NCBI RefSeq assembly: GCF_000765145.1
Contig: NZ_JMGA01000074.1
Location: forward strand, 1-37,457
Direction: 5' to 3'
DNA length: 37,457 nucleotides
Source of the DNA: Desulfosporosinus sp. HMP52
Lineage (GTDB): Bacteria; Bacillota; Desulfitobacteriia; Desulfitobacteriales; Desulfitobacteriaceae
Below are positions 16,803-25,126 of this stretch, one piece after another. Position numbers and translations under genes: made by a program. Within the stretch, counting starts at the first letter, position 1. Every line of letters begins with the position of its first letter. The notes under the pieces were generated by a model. The model did no database searches and had not been told where the DNA came from. It worked only from the letters and a program-made list of their open reading frames with translations.

Positions 16803-16830
16803 TTAACACCTCCAACACACAACAAAATAA

Positions 16831-16868
16831 CTAGGAGTCCCCTACAGTCTAAGTAAAGATTCTCCTAG
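16831..16868 (-). terminator. Weak hairpin after the second corrinoid-protein gene
   Basis: CTAGGAG (16831-16837) and CTCCTAG (16862-16868) pair around a 24-nt loop. On the minus strand the stem is followed by TTATTTTG. It is a possible terminator for the gene ending at 16921. Confidence 0.4.
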
Positions 16869-16920
16869 CTCTATCATAAGCACATATCGTATTATTCGAT
16901 AAGCACCATTTATTCAATCA

Positions 16921-17565
16921 TTACTGTACAAGCTGCAATGCTAAATCAACAGCTTTAAACACATCTCCTGCATACCCATCTGCTTTAATTGCCTGGGCAA
17001 AATCCTGGGTCGCAGGATTTCCGCCGATTATTATTTTAACACTATCCCGAAGCTTATGACGTTCTAGCTCTCTGATTGTTTCAGGTATCATAGGTAACGT
17101 CGTCGTGAGCATTGCAGACATGGCCAAAATATCCGGTTGATGTTCGTTTACTGCTTCAACAAACTCCTCTGTTTGAACGTCTATACCCAAATCAATTACT
17201 TCTAACCCCGCGCCGCGAAACATCATGACAATTAAATTCTTGCCAATATCGTGCAGATCTCCTGCTACGGTCCCTATAACCACTTTACCAAGTGAGGAGT
17301 GCTGTGATTCTGAAAAAATAGGTTTTAAAACATGCAAGCCTGCATGCATTGCCCTGGAAGCTATAAGTACATCAGATATATAGATTGTATTGTCTCTAAA
17401 TTGACTGCCTATTGTTTGCATACCAGGCAGTAGGGCATGTTGAAAAATTCTTTGTGGATTGACACCATTTTCAATAGCCAAAAGAGTCAGGGTCTTAACT
17501 CGGTTGGCTTGCCCTTTAATCAAAGCTTTGGTGATTGATTCTAATTCCAATTCTGACCTTACCAT
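16921..17565 (-). CDS. Corrinoid protein (MtaC/MtbC type), copy 2
   Basis: A 214-residue two-domain corrinoid carrier. The helical cap (methionine-synthase B12-binding type 1) covers residues about 8-90; the Rossmann B12-binding domain covers about 92-214. Cobalt is ligated by His105 in the signature DLHDIG (103-108), and the SxL...GG pattern for the nucleotide tail is seen in SAMLTTT and IIIGGNPA. It shuttles a methyl group between a substrate methyltransferase and a tetrahydrofolate-linked one. It follows the PocR-AraC regulator on the same strand after 41 bp, probably co-transcribed. No substrate methyltransferase is directly attached, so it either works with MtaB as a second carrier or serves an enzyme elsewhere. 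Confidence 0.9.
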   Translation of the reverse strand: MVRSELELESITKALIKGQANRVKTLTLLAIENGVNPQRIFQHALLPGMQTIGSQFRDNTIYISDVLIASRAMHAGLHVLKPIFSESQHSSLGKVVIGTVAGDLHDIGKNLIVMMFRGAGLEVIDLGIDVQTEEFVEAVNEHQPDILAMSAMLTTTLPMIPETIRELERHKLRDSVKIIIGGNPATQDFAQAIKADGYAGDVFKAVDLALQLVQ

Positions 17566-17606
17566 ACTCCCTCACTCTCCTTGGTATGTTAGTCATCAAG
17601 TGCTTT

Positions 17607-18926
17607 TTATAAAGCATGTTGTTTAAACCGACTGGGTGTAACTCCCTCAAGCTTCTTGAATACTCTGGTAAAGTAGCCGGGATCTTCGAACCCGCTTTCT
17701 TCAGCAACTTGCATCACGTTATATTTCGGGTTCTTTAGCATAGTTTTTGCTTCCTCCACCCGCACCTGGGTTAGATATTCCATTAACGTACAACCTAAAC
17801 CTTGTTTAAAGATTCTACTTACATAGCAGGGGCTTAAATAAACAGCCTGGGCAATATCATCGATTGTCAGTTTATTGCGATAATTATTCCGAATATACTC
17901 TGCCGCCTTCTGGATTGCTTGCAAGTTCTTTTGATTTTTATTACTCTCTAAGTAGCTCATGTAAGACTCTAACATTTTTTTGGTCCACAGGCACAGTTCA
18001 TCTGATGAAGGTATATCATGTAATTCTTGATAGAATATTGCGTTTAGCTGCAGCACCTCACTTAGTTCAGCTCCCCCATCCACTGCTGCCCTCGATATTA
18101 TAACGACGAGTTCCATAACTCTTGTCTTAAGTGTATCAAGATGATCGGAGCTTTTGGCGAATATATCTACCAATATTTTCTCTAGAAGTTTTTCAGCAGC
18201 TCGTTTTTCTCCGTTTCGCACCATGGTTCTAAGTTCTTGCTCTTTCTCTAAGGAATTTATCCTGTTAGATCTAGATTCAATCGTACTCATAGCAACTTCT
18301 GCCCGTTTGCGAGCTTGGATTTCTTCAGCTAGTCTGGCTTGCTGAGCAGCAATTTCCCTTCGTTGCTCTAAGACAGTCATTCCGCTTTGCATGACTTGGT
18401 TGGCTACAACGAACAACAAGTCTGCCGCCGCTTGCACCTTGTCACTAGACATAATCTCCAGTTGAGAGGCTGACCATTTGACAGCTGCAATATCTATATG
18501 AAGCCCCTTTACCATTTCCTCTATCTCTTCCAGAAAATAGTCCTCTGGTTCCCACATAAGAACCTGTCCGCAAATGATTGATCCTACGTATCCATCTAAC
18601 AAAATAGGTGCTGCCCACATGATCAGACCTGCGTGACACCGAAAAATATAGGGTTCTCCATATTTCGAGGCCTCAATACAAGCTCGGGCATAAGAGCGCT
18701 GGCACTTTTTAGCACCATTGCTATCCGATTTTATCATTTGGCAAAAATCGCAGTCCTTAATAGCATGGTCAGTGGAGATAAGCGTATTTCCTTTGTTGTC
18801 TACAAGAATTGCTTTTAATCCCGTTGACTTGGAAAATGAACACAGCATTTTGTCTAAAAGATCTCGTCCAACTAATTGTTCAAGCCATTGTACCTTTTTG
18901 TCTTGATTAACATCACTATGATTCAC
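17607..18926 (-). CDS. PocR-domain AraC-family regulator
   Basis: A 439-residue transcriptional activator. Residues about 12-180 form a PocR sensory domain, including the Cys-rich stretch DCDFC...KKCQRSYARAC and GEPYIFRCHAGL. Residues about 190-240 look like a coiled-coil linker, and residues about 335-437 are the double helix-turn-helix AraC domain (LTIDDIAQAVYLSPCYVSRIF; VMQVAEESGFEDPGYFTRVF). PocR was first described in control of propanediol and cobalamin genes, and such regulators commonly sit beside corrinoid methyltransferases. The GTG start is seven bases after GGAGG; the nearby ATG runs straight into a stop. It likely senses a C1 substrate and activates the mtaB-mtaC and neighbouring genes. 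Confidence 0.9.
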   Translation of the reverse strand: MNHSDVNQDKKVQWLEQLVGRDLLDKMLCSFSKSTGLKAILVDNKGNTLISTDHAIKDCDFCQMIKSDSNGAKKCQRSYARACIEASKYGEPYIFRCHAGLIMWAAPILLDGYVGSIICGQVLMWEPEDYFLEEIEEMVKGLHIDIAAVKWSASQLEIMSSDKVQAAADLLFVVANQVMQSGMTVLEQRREIAAQQARLAEEIQARKRAEVAMSTIESRSNRINSLEKEQELRTMVRNGEKRAAEKLLEKILVDIFAKSSDHLDTLKTRVMELVVIISRAAVDGGAELSEVLQLNAIFYQELHDIPSSDELCLWTKKMLESYMSYLESNKNQKNLQAIQKAAEYIRNNYRNKLTIDDIAQAVYLSPCYVSRIFKQGLGCTLMEYLTQVRVEEAKTMLKNPKYNVMQVAEESGFEDPGYFTRVFKKLEGVTPSRFKQHAL

Positions 18927-19091
18927 ATTACCACCTCCAAATCCAGTTTACACGTATCTGAGCAAATACTTATTCATTCAACTCTTGAATACAAGTTTTT
19001 GGGAAGATAATGCGGATTAAGCTAAATATTCTATTAATATTATAACACAAGTAAAGATTTCCTTTTACCTTTAATTTAAAATAAACTCAAA

Positions 19092-19143
19092 GGGGCACTC
19101 TTATCTTCGGTACTAAAGGTAAATAACCAAAGATAAGGGCGCC
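19092..19143 (-). terminator. Terminator of the mtaC-mtaB unit
   Basis: On the minus strand GGCGCCCTTATCTTTGG pairs imperfectly with CCGAAGATAAGAGTGCCCC around a 16-nt loop, followed by TTTGAGTTT. It lies about 70 bases after the mtaB stop. The remainder of the 18927-19212 gap holds the presumed promoter of the PocR gene, which I cannot place exactly. Confidence 0.7.
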
Positions 19144-19212
19144 ATTAACTATTTAAGCTCTTAGCGATTCATATTTAGAAAAATAATTTGTAACGACCGC
19201 CTTGCCAGCAAG

Positions 19213-20613
19213 TTATTTTGCTGCAGAGTCGATGTTAAAATCGTACTTTGCTGGATCGAATTTATCAATAGTACTATTTTTTAGCATCATTTTTGTAAAT
19301 TCAGCTTCATCATCAGGAATAGATTTTAATTGTTTTTCCAATATATCTAAGTATTTTAATTCTTTAGCATCTAATTGCAGTAAACCCTCTTGGAAAGCAG
19401 AGCGCAATTCTTTAATAGTAGCAGTAGCAGCAATTTTTGTCCGTTCAAAGTGAGTTTTTCCTTTGATAATCTCTTGGCTGATCCTTAGAACCACACTTGG
19501 ATCCAGGATGTAAGCTTGGGGATCAAACATTCTATCCGATTCCGCTAAAATATCTCGCATTTCCAGAGCTGACCCGCGGGAAGCTGCCACGTTCATGATT
19601 CGGCAGTCGTAGATAAGCTGCTCAATGTAGACAGTAGGAGCCATTCCGCCCAACAATCTTACATTTTCTACAGACTCATTACTCCAGCAGTCTGCTAAGC
19701 AAGCTGCAATATTTCCAACTGAACTTGAGTGCGCACAAGCAGCAGTTCTTCCTTCCATAGAAATGGGTGTTCCTGTGATTGCCTTGAGGTATACACCTTC
19801 ATAGCCACAATCCTTATCAGGTCCAATAGCACCACGCTCTACGGCAACTAAAGTTCTGACAGCACACATAACTCTGTCAATGGCTGCAAAGACCTTCGGG
19901 ATGAAATTCTTGTGCGCCATGACCATAGAAGTATTAGCAAAGCCGCAAGCAGTATCACCGGAGGGAATGCAATTTGTTTCTGCAGCAATCTTGACAATTT
20001 CATCCCATAAAGTGATCATATCTCGGCATCCTACTACCCCTAAAGAAAATAAAGCTTTTGGCAGGTCACAGTTCATAACCGCTTCATCGTGGAGGTGCTT
20101 TCCACCAATGGATTCAATGGCCAAGAAGTCAGCCCCGGCTTCAGCACACCCTCTGAAGGTATTAACAACATTATCCCAGTGTTCTCCCTTGTACATATGA
20201 GTAAGGGTCTTTCCTTCACGAACATCAACAACAGTCATCCTCAGAAGACTTTTCAGGCCGAACTTTGTATAATACTCGTTCATGACACCTTTAACAACCT
20301 TCGTGACATCAATCCCCCATTGTGGATTAAAGGTACACGGAGGAAGCAGTTCTATCTCAATGATAATCCCTGGCGAAAGAAGCTCATGGGCTTTTGAACA
20401 AATCCCGTGAATCATCTCCTCGTACTGGGATAATACTTTAGGCATAGTTTCTTCATCAATTAACATGGTCGGCAAGGTAAGATTTACCTCCGGATAGACA
20501 GTACCCCCGCCTATGACCATACCATTACTGCAAACGACAGGCTTTTTAGCCTGACCATATATAAACTCATTTAAGTCATTATAAGCAAGTTCAGTAAATT
20601 GAAGATTAGCCAC
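19213..20613 (-). CDS. mtaB: Methanol:corrinoid methyltransferase MtaB
   Basis: A 466-residue protein close in length and sequence pattern to MtaB, the zinc enzyme that moves the methyl group of methanol to the cobalt of MtaC. By context the zinc ligands of characterised MtaB correspond to Glu167 (LAIES), Cys223 (GDTACGFANT) and Cys269 (KDCGYEG); GRTAACAHSS is a further family hallmark. It is soluble, a TIM barrel with an N-terminal helical layer. The ATG follows an AAGGGGAGGG site. It lies 23 bp after a corrinoid-protein gene on the same strand, so the two form an mtaC-mtaB operon. A substrate other than methanol is possible but less likely. Confidence 0.92.
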   Translation of the reverse strand: MANLQFTELAYNDLNEFIYGQAKKPVVCSNGMVIGGGTVYPEVNLTLPTMLIDEETMPKVLSQYEEMIHGICSKAHELLSPGIIIEIELLPPCTFNPQWGIDVTKVVKGVMNEYYTKFGLKSLLRMTVVDVREGKTLTHMYKGEHWDNVVNTFRGCAEAGADFLAIESIGGKHLHDEAVMNCDLPKALFSLGVVGCRDMITLWDEIVKIAAETNCIPSGDTACGFANTSMVMAHKNFIPKVFAAIDRVMCAVRTLVAVERGAIGPDKDCGYEGVYLKAITGTPISMEGRTAACAHSSSVGNIAACLADCWSNESVENVRLLGGMAPTVYIEQLIYDCRIMNVAASRGSALEMRDILAESDRMFDPQAYILDPSVVLRISQEIIKGKTHFERTKIAATATIKELRSAFQEGLLQLDAKELKYLDILEKQLKSIPDDEAEFTKMMLKNSTIDKFDPAKYDFNIDSAAK

Positions 20614-20636
20614 AATATTCCCTCCCCTTGATAATA

Positions 20637-21272
20637 TTAAGACGCTAATAATTTAGCAACTAGTTCAACTGCAGCTGCAGCATCCCCGGCATATCCATCT
20701 GCACCAATTTGATCGGAAAACTCTTGAGAAATAGGTGCACCACCAATAATTACTTTAATGTCATTGCGCATACCTTGAGCAACACATTCTTCAATGGTTG
20801 ATTTCATGGACAACATTGTGGTTGTTAACAAGGCGGAAAGCGCTAATACCTTGCCGTCATTTTCTTTAATAGCCTTAATAAACTCTTCAGGAGAAATATC
20901 AACGCCTAAATCAACCACTTTGAATCCTGAGCATTCAAGCATCATACCGACTAAGCTCTTGCCTATATCATGCAGATCTCCTTTTACGGTTCCAATAATC
21001 ACTGTACCTCTATTGGTCATTTCACCACCGGCCAGTAATGGCTTAACTAATTCGATACCATCATTCATGGCGCGAGCCGACATCAGGACTTCTGGTACAA
21101 ACATATCATTAACCTTGAAGCGTTGTCCAACGACATTCATACCACCGATAAGTCCTTGATTAATGATGACTAAGGGGTCAACCTTTGCATTAATGGCTTC
21201 ATTGACTTTTGCCTGTACTTGGTCACTGTCACCTTCAATGACAGCATTGCTTAATCCTGAAAAATCAAACAT
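20637..21272 (-). CDS. mtaC: Methanol corrinoid protein MtaC
   Basis: A 211-residue corrinoid carrier with a helical cap (residues about 5-85) and a B12-binding Rossmann domain (about 88-211). His101 in DLHDIG (99-104) is the lower cobalt ligand, and SALLTTT and IIGGAPIS line the nucleotide pocket. It is first in the mtaC-mtaB operon, with an excellent ribosome site (AGAGGAGG) before its ATG. It accepts methyl from MtaB and passes it to a methylcobamide:tetrahydrofolate methyltransferase. It is similar in layout to the second corrinoid protein near 17 kb but clearly diverged from it. Confidence 0.92.
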   Translation of the reverse strand: MFDFSGLSNAVIEGDSDQVQAKVNEAINAKVDPLVIINQGLIGGMNVVGQRFKVNDMFVPEVLMSARAMNDGIELVKPLLAGGEMTNRGTVIIGTVKGDLHDIGKSLVGMMLECSGFKVVDLGVDISPEEFIKAIKENDGKVLALSALLTTTMLSMKSTIEECVAQGMRNDIKVIIGGAPISQEFSDQIGADGYAGDAAAAVELVAKLLAS

Positions 21273-21416
21273 TATATATCCTCCTCTGTAAACGTTTCTT
21301 CACTATTGGTTTAGACTCATGGTTCAGTCAGTTAAGCTTTCATATAGGAGATTACCAAGTCACTAATTAAATGGTTGATTCTTTTTCACCTCGCTCTTAT
21401 TCTCACTCCAGAATCA

Positions 21417-21449
21417 TTTTAGATGTTTGAATGTTCTAAATGTTTTGAC
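21417..21449. promoter_or_regulatory. Triplet direct repeats upstream of mtaC
   Basis: ATGT recurs at 21423, 21431 and 21440 in an AT-rich context; on the minus strand it reads ACATTTA, ACATTCA, ACATCTA, 8-9 bases apart. It lies about 150 bases before mtaC. AraC-family activators often bind such short direct repeats, so this is a candidate PocR-protein site. I see no clear sigma-54 or sigma-A promoter in the rest of the 21273-21704 gap, and no convincing gene. Confidence 0.3.
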
Positions 21450-21704
21450 TGTTGTTATATTAATATTGTAGTCTTTTCAGGACTTCCTTTACCATGGACG
21501 ATTTTGTTTTATCTTGATAAATCTTTCCCTGTTCCCTGGTGATTGTTTTAAGGAAAACTATGAAAATGGGACTATCTAGCCCTCTAAATCTAATCGAAAA
21601 GTCCCCAATAATACAGAATAATCCATGGTATAGTTGTGGAATTATCATTACGCTTACATCAATGATACTAAGTGATATTTTTGGATTATAGGGGGATAGA
21701 ATAA

Positions 21705-22598
21705 ATGGTTAAATTTGATATTGTTTCTGGATTTTTAGGAGCCGGTAAAACAACTTTAGTAAAACGGATCCTACATTCACTGGATACTTGTGAAAAAATC
21801 GTCCTTATAGAAAACGATTTTGGTGAAATCAACGTAGATCGAGAGCTGCTGGAAATCGAAGGATTCGAGGTTTACGAATTATCCAATGGCTGTGTCTGCT
21901 GTAAGCTTAAGGGAGATTTTCTGCTTACTCTTAAAAATTTATTGAGTCAAAAGATCGATCGGATTATTTTCGAACCCTCCGGGATCTTTATTTTGGATGA
22001 AATCTTTGATGTGTTTAAGGACTTTGAAATCTCCGGCAAATGTTTTATTAACTCAGTCACTACTGTGGTTGACGTCCAAAACTTTTCAAAGAATATTCAG
22101 GGCTATTCAGAATTCTTTAAGAATCAAATCCGTCATGCTTCATCCATAGTCCTAAGCAAAGTACAATTTGTTAATGACTATGATCTTGTTCACGTTGAGA
22201 ACTCATTAAAATCACTCAACGAGACTGCCCACCTTGTCACTAAAGATTGGGCACAATTATCGACAACAGATATAAAAGAATTAATCAATGGTAGTTATAA
22301 TTGTGTATCAAACCGTCCTAAACAATATTTAAGCCATAACTTTGATTCCTTAGGACTTAAAACTTCGAAAAACCTAAGCCTTGACCAATTGAAAAACATC
22401 TTAGAGAAGTGTAAAAAGGGCCATTTTGGAGCTCTTATACGAGGAAAAGGTATTATAAATACGGGGAGTCAGTACCTCGAGTTTAATTATGTTGCCGGTG
22501 AATATTCAATCATGGAAGGGAGTGAAGTTGCAGAGGGAATTGTAAGTTTTATTGGTAAGGGTATAGCAAAAGAAGCTTTGGCTTCAGCTTTTGTTTAA
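21705..22598 (+). CDS. CobW-family (COG0523) metal-binding GTPase
   Basis: A 297-residue P-loop GTPase of the G3E/CobW family, whose members insert or chaperone metals into enzymes. Walker A is GFLGAGKTT (residues about 9-17); the metal-binding CxCC motif is NGCVCCKLKGDF (about 62-73); the Walker B region is FEPSG. A CobW C-terminal domain follows at about 230-297 (LDQLKNILEKCKKGHFGALIRGKG). The base-recognition motif expected as NKxD reads SKVQ, so nucleotide specificity may be altered. The ATG has AGGGGGAT upstream. It lies divergent from mtaC-mtaB, which suggests service to zinc- or corrinoid-dependent methyltransferases. Confidence 0.85.
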   Translation: MVKFDIVSGFLGAGKTTLVKRILHSLDTCEKIVLIENDFGEINVDRELLEIEGFEVYELSNGCVCCKLKGDFLLTLKNLLSQKIDRIIFEPSGIFILDEIFDVFKDFEISGKCFINSVTTVVDVQNFSKNIQGYSEFFKNQIRHASSIVLSKVQFVNDYDLVHVENSLKSLNETAHLVTKDWAQLSTTDIKELINGSYNCVSNRPKQYLSHNFDSLGLKTSKNLSLDQLKNILEKCKKGHFGALIRGKGIINTGSQYLEFNYVAGEYSIMEGSEVAEGIVSFIGKGIAKEALASAFV

Positions 22599-22643
22599 TT
22601 TGATTAGCTGAAAGAGTTCGCTCTCGCCAACAAGACTGAAAGA

Positions 22644-22682
22644 AATGGGCCGTCAACAAATTCAATTTTGTTACAGCCCATT
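22644..22682. terminator. Shared terminator between convergent genes
   Basis: AATGGGC/GCCCATT (22644-22650/22676-22682) with an inner AACAAA/TTTGTT pair. It is positioned midway between the ends of the CobW-family gene and the methyltransferase gene, and T-rich tracts follow in both directions. Confidence 0.75.
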
Positions 22683-22708
22683 AAATCTTTCTAAATTAAC
22701 ACGCAAAA

Positions 22709-23512
22709 CTAACCTAAGAAATCGAATTTCTTATTGCGATAGGCCTTGAGATAATTAACACTGTAGTTATCTCTGCCTGCCAGGGCCTCTGCTGTAACCA
22801 AACTGGCCATCATCATCTTATCCAAGGGGTTGATTATTAAACCATCTAAGCCTTTACCAATGGCCATAATGGCAAAGGCTTGGTTCATGAATTTCCGAAC
22901 CGGCAGCCCATAGGATACATTGGATAATCCACACATGGTATGTACCCCTTTAAAGCGTGTCATAATTGCTTCAACTGAATTAATAAATTCTACAGCAAAG
23001 GTATTGTTCACCGAGATTGGCTGCACTAGTGGATCAACATAAATATTGTTTAAGGGAACATTGTTTTTAACGAGTCCTTCAATTAATTTCTCTGCTATTT
23101 TTAACCGAGCATCCATTGTTTCAGGCATTCCTTCATCGCTCATACATAGTGCCACAACCTTTAAGTCTGTTCCGGCAACTACCGGGATTAAAGCATCATA
23201 TCGTTCCTTCTCCAGGGAGATTGAATTAATCATAGCCACTCCTTTGTGCACAGACAAGGCAGCATCAATGGCTTTGGGATCAGGACTGTCGATACAGCAA
23301 GGTGCATTAACAACCTCCTGTACTGTTTTAACCAACCACTGCAGGTATTCAGGCTCTTTGCCGACAAAAATCCCCGCATTCACATCAATATAATCTGCTC
23401 CTGCTTCAAACTCGTCTATTGCTATCTTCTGGATATACGCAGCATCTTGGGCTCTGATCGCCTCCCCTATGGCCTTGCGACTAGCATTAATTAACTCGCC
23501 AACAACTAGCAT
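22709..23512 (-). CDS. Methyltetrahydrofolate:corrinoid methyltransferase
   Basis: A 267-residue pterin-binding TIM-barrel protein of the DHPS-like family (AcsE/MtgA/MtrH-like). It transfers methyl between a corrinoid protein and tetrahydrofolate. Visible hallmarks are VVGELINASRKAIGEAI, ADYIDVNAG, PCCIDSPDPKAIDAAL and CGLSNVSYGLPVR. The ATG follows GAGGAGGAAC. Next to MtaB and two MtaC-type proteins it most likely fills the MtaA step, delivering methanol-derived methyl to tetrahydrofolate, as in acetogens that use an MtrH-like MtaA. It is a single gene convergent with the CobW-family gene; an independent role in the acetyl-CoA pathway (AcsE) is an alternative. Confidence 0.88.
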   Translation of the reverse strand: MLVVGELINASRKAIGEAIRAQDAAYIQKIAIDEFEAGADYIDVNAGIFVGKEPEYLQWLVKTVQEVVNAPCCIDSPDPKAIDAALSVHKGVAMINSISLEKERYDALIPVVAGTDLKVVALCMSDEGMPETMDARLKIAEKLIEGLVKNNVPLNNIYVDPLVQPISVNNTFAVEFINSVEAIMTRFKGVHTMCGLSNVSYGLPVRKFMNQAFAIMAIGKGLDGLIINPLDKMMMASLVTAEALAGRDNYSVNYLKAYRNKKFDFLG

Positions 23513-23843
23513 TTTAGTTCCTCCTCGTCTTTGTTTAGCATCCCGTTGACCGGTACATGCTGAGAATTACTTTTTCACACCCAAAACTCAAAGTAGTATA
23601 GTTCACACTCTTTTGAATTTTGTTGGTTTTTTTAATTTTAGTCATTAATTGTGCATTATGACAGGGATTTTTTTGCTTATTATTGAGCTATTCTAACTAA
23701 TATGTCTAAATCCATATACATCTTTATAACGATTTCTTCATTTGCTATGATTTTTTCCACTGTCATACACCGGGTTTGGTTGCGGAAGGTCTTCCTTTGG
23801 GTTTCACATCCTCTTATTTCCTTCAATAACTTCAAAAGCAAAA

Positions 23844-23879
23844 GCGGCCCTTTTCACTGTCGACAGTAAAAAAGACCGC
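23844..23879 (-). terminator. Terminator of the cobalamin operon
   Basis: On the minus strand GCGGTCTTTTTT pairs with GAAAAGGGCCGC, with the perfect palindrome ACTGTCGACAGT at the tip, followed by TTTTGCTTTT. It lies about 120 bases after cobD. The rest of the 23513-24000 gap is AT-rich and shows no gene; it must include the promoter of the methyltransferase gene. Confidence 0.8.
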
Positions 23880-24000
23880 ATTTTAAAAGAAATAGTCTCA
23901 TTAATTATTGGAGCCAAGTTTTCATTTTTCATAGGGCCCTTTAAGAAAATTATTGTATATTAACGATGTTTTTCAATTACTTTTCACTAGCTTTTTAACA

Positions 24001-25122
24001 TTAAACATTATTCGACGACAATCCCGTCCAACTTTTCAATCCCTCAATTAGGCGCTGCATAACTGGGATATCCTTGATCGCTGCTCGAATAAAATTGCCC
24101 GGCAGGCCGGTAAAACTAGCACAGTTGCGCACTAGAATCCCTGAACGACCTAGATGTTCGATTAATCTATCAGGGGTCTGGTCTAAAACTTCAATCATGG
24201 CAAAATTAACCACAGTTGGCCAAAGCTTTAGATTTGAAAACCCTGCTGACTGGAACTCTCTATAAAAATACTCTCTGCTCTCCTGCAATTTGCCCCTTAC
24301 TTCATCAGGATACTGTAAATCTTCTAAGGATGAGATTCCGGCATGCTGAGCAAGAACATTAACTGACCAGGGATCACGATATTTTTCGAAGTCAACAATT
24401 AGAGTTGGCTGGGCAAAAACACTACCCAAACGTAGTCCCGGTATACTATAGAACTTGGTTAGAGAATAGAGAACCATAAGATGCTCGTTGGCAGTTAAAT
24501 AATCGCGAGCAGACCAGCGCTCTGCATCCGGAAGAAAATCCAGGAAGGATTCATCAAAAAGGATTCGACAGCCAATTTCTTGGCAGAATTCTAGGATTTC
24601 CTCAAAAGTTTCTTTCTCCAGGACAGTCCCGGTTGGATTATGGGGGGAACATAGAAAAAGTAAATCACATTCCTTAAGAACTTCCTTCCAGATCGGTTGC
24701 TTACAATTAGCTTCAGAGGAATGTCCCTTCTTACCCGTTTGGTACTTTGCCCAGCCCTCCGGGCCCAGAGGAATGTATTGAACTTCAGACCCGACTGCCC
24801 GTGCAGCGCGTTCGTATTCACTGAAAGTCGGAATAGGAATCGCCACTCTCCGGGGCTTTAAGGCCTGGACAATGGTGAATATTAGTTCGCCGGCTCCGTT
24901 GCCTACCATAATTGTTTCCAAAGGTTGATCCAAGTGCCTGGCAAGAGTTTTCCGCAACCCAATACTCTCCGGATCCGGATAATTTACAATATCCTTCATA
25001 CCCTTTTCTATAGAAGCCCATACCCCAGGTGGAGGTCCAAAAGGGTTAATATTAGCGGAAAGATCAACAAATGACTCCAAGCCATAGATTTCCTTGGCTC
25101 TGCGGAGATTGCCACCGTGCAT
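24001..25122 (-). CDS. cobD: L-threonine-O-3-phosphate decarboxylase CobD
   Basis: A 373-residue PLP enzyme (fold type I, aminotransferase class I/II) that makes (R)-1-amino-2-propanol O-2-phosphate, the linker of the cobalamin nucleotide loop. Hallmarks are MHGGNLRRAKEIYG at the start, LSANINPFGPP, FLCSPHNPTG, LFDESFLDF and the PLP lysine in SLTKFYSIPGLRLG. I chose the internal ATG at MHGG because it is the family start and follows GGGGTG; longer frames would run into the preceding gene. It is the last gene of the operon, four bases after the threonine kinase gene, which would provide its substrate. Histidinol-phosphate aminotransferase is the near relative, excluded by context. Confidence 0.9.
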   Translation of the reverse strand: MHGGNLRRAKEIYGLESFVDLSANINPFGPPPGVWASIEKGMKDIVNYPDPESIGLRKTLARHLDQPLETIMVGNGAGELIFTIVQALKPRRVAIPIPTFSEYERAARAVGSEVQYIPLGPEGWAKYQTGKKGHSSEANCKQPIWKEVLKECDLLFLCSPHNPTGTVLEKETFEEILEFCQEIGCRILFDESFLDFLPDAERWSARDYLTANEHLMVLYSLTKFYSIPGLRLGSVFAQPTLIVDFEKYRDPWSVNVLAQHAGISSLEDLQYPDEVRGKLQESREYFYREFQSAGFSNLKLWPTVVNFAMIEVLDQTPDRLIEHLGRSGILVRNCASFTGLPGNFIRAAIKDIPVMQRLIEGLKSWTGLSSNNV

Positions 25123-25126
25123 AGTA

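Noticed and set aside
19092-19143. Hairpin after mtaB as a riboswitch
   Set aside because: It lies 3' of mtaB, with no aptamer-like conserved core and no downstream gene on that strand within reach.
21460-21648. Minus-strand 62-codon frame in the mtaC-CobW gap
   Set aside because: No ribosome site and no recognisable domain; the gap is better explained as regulatory.
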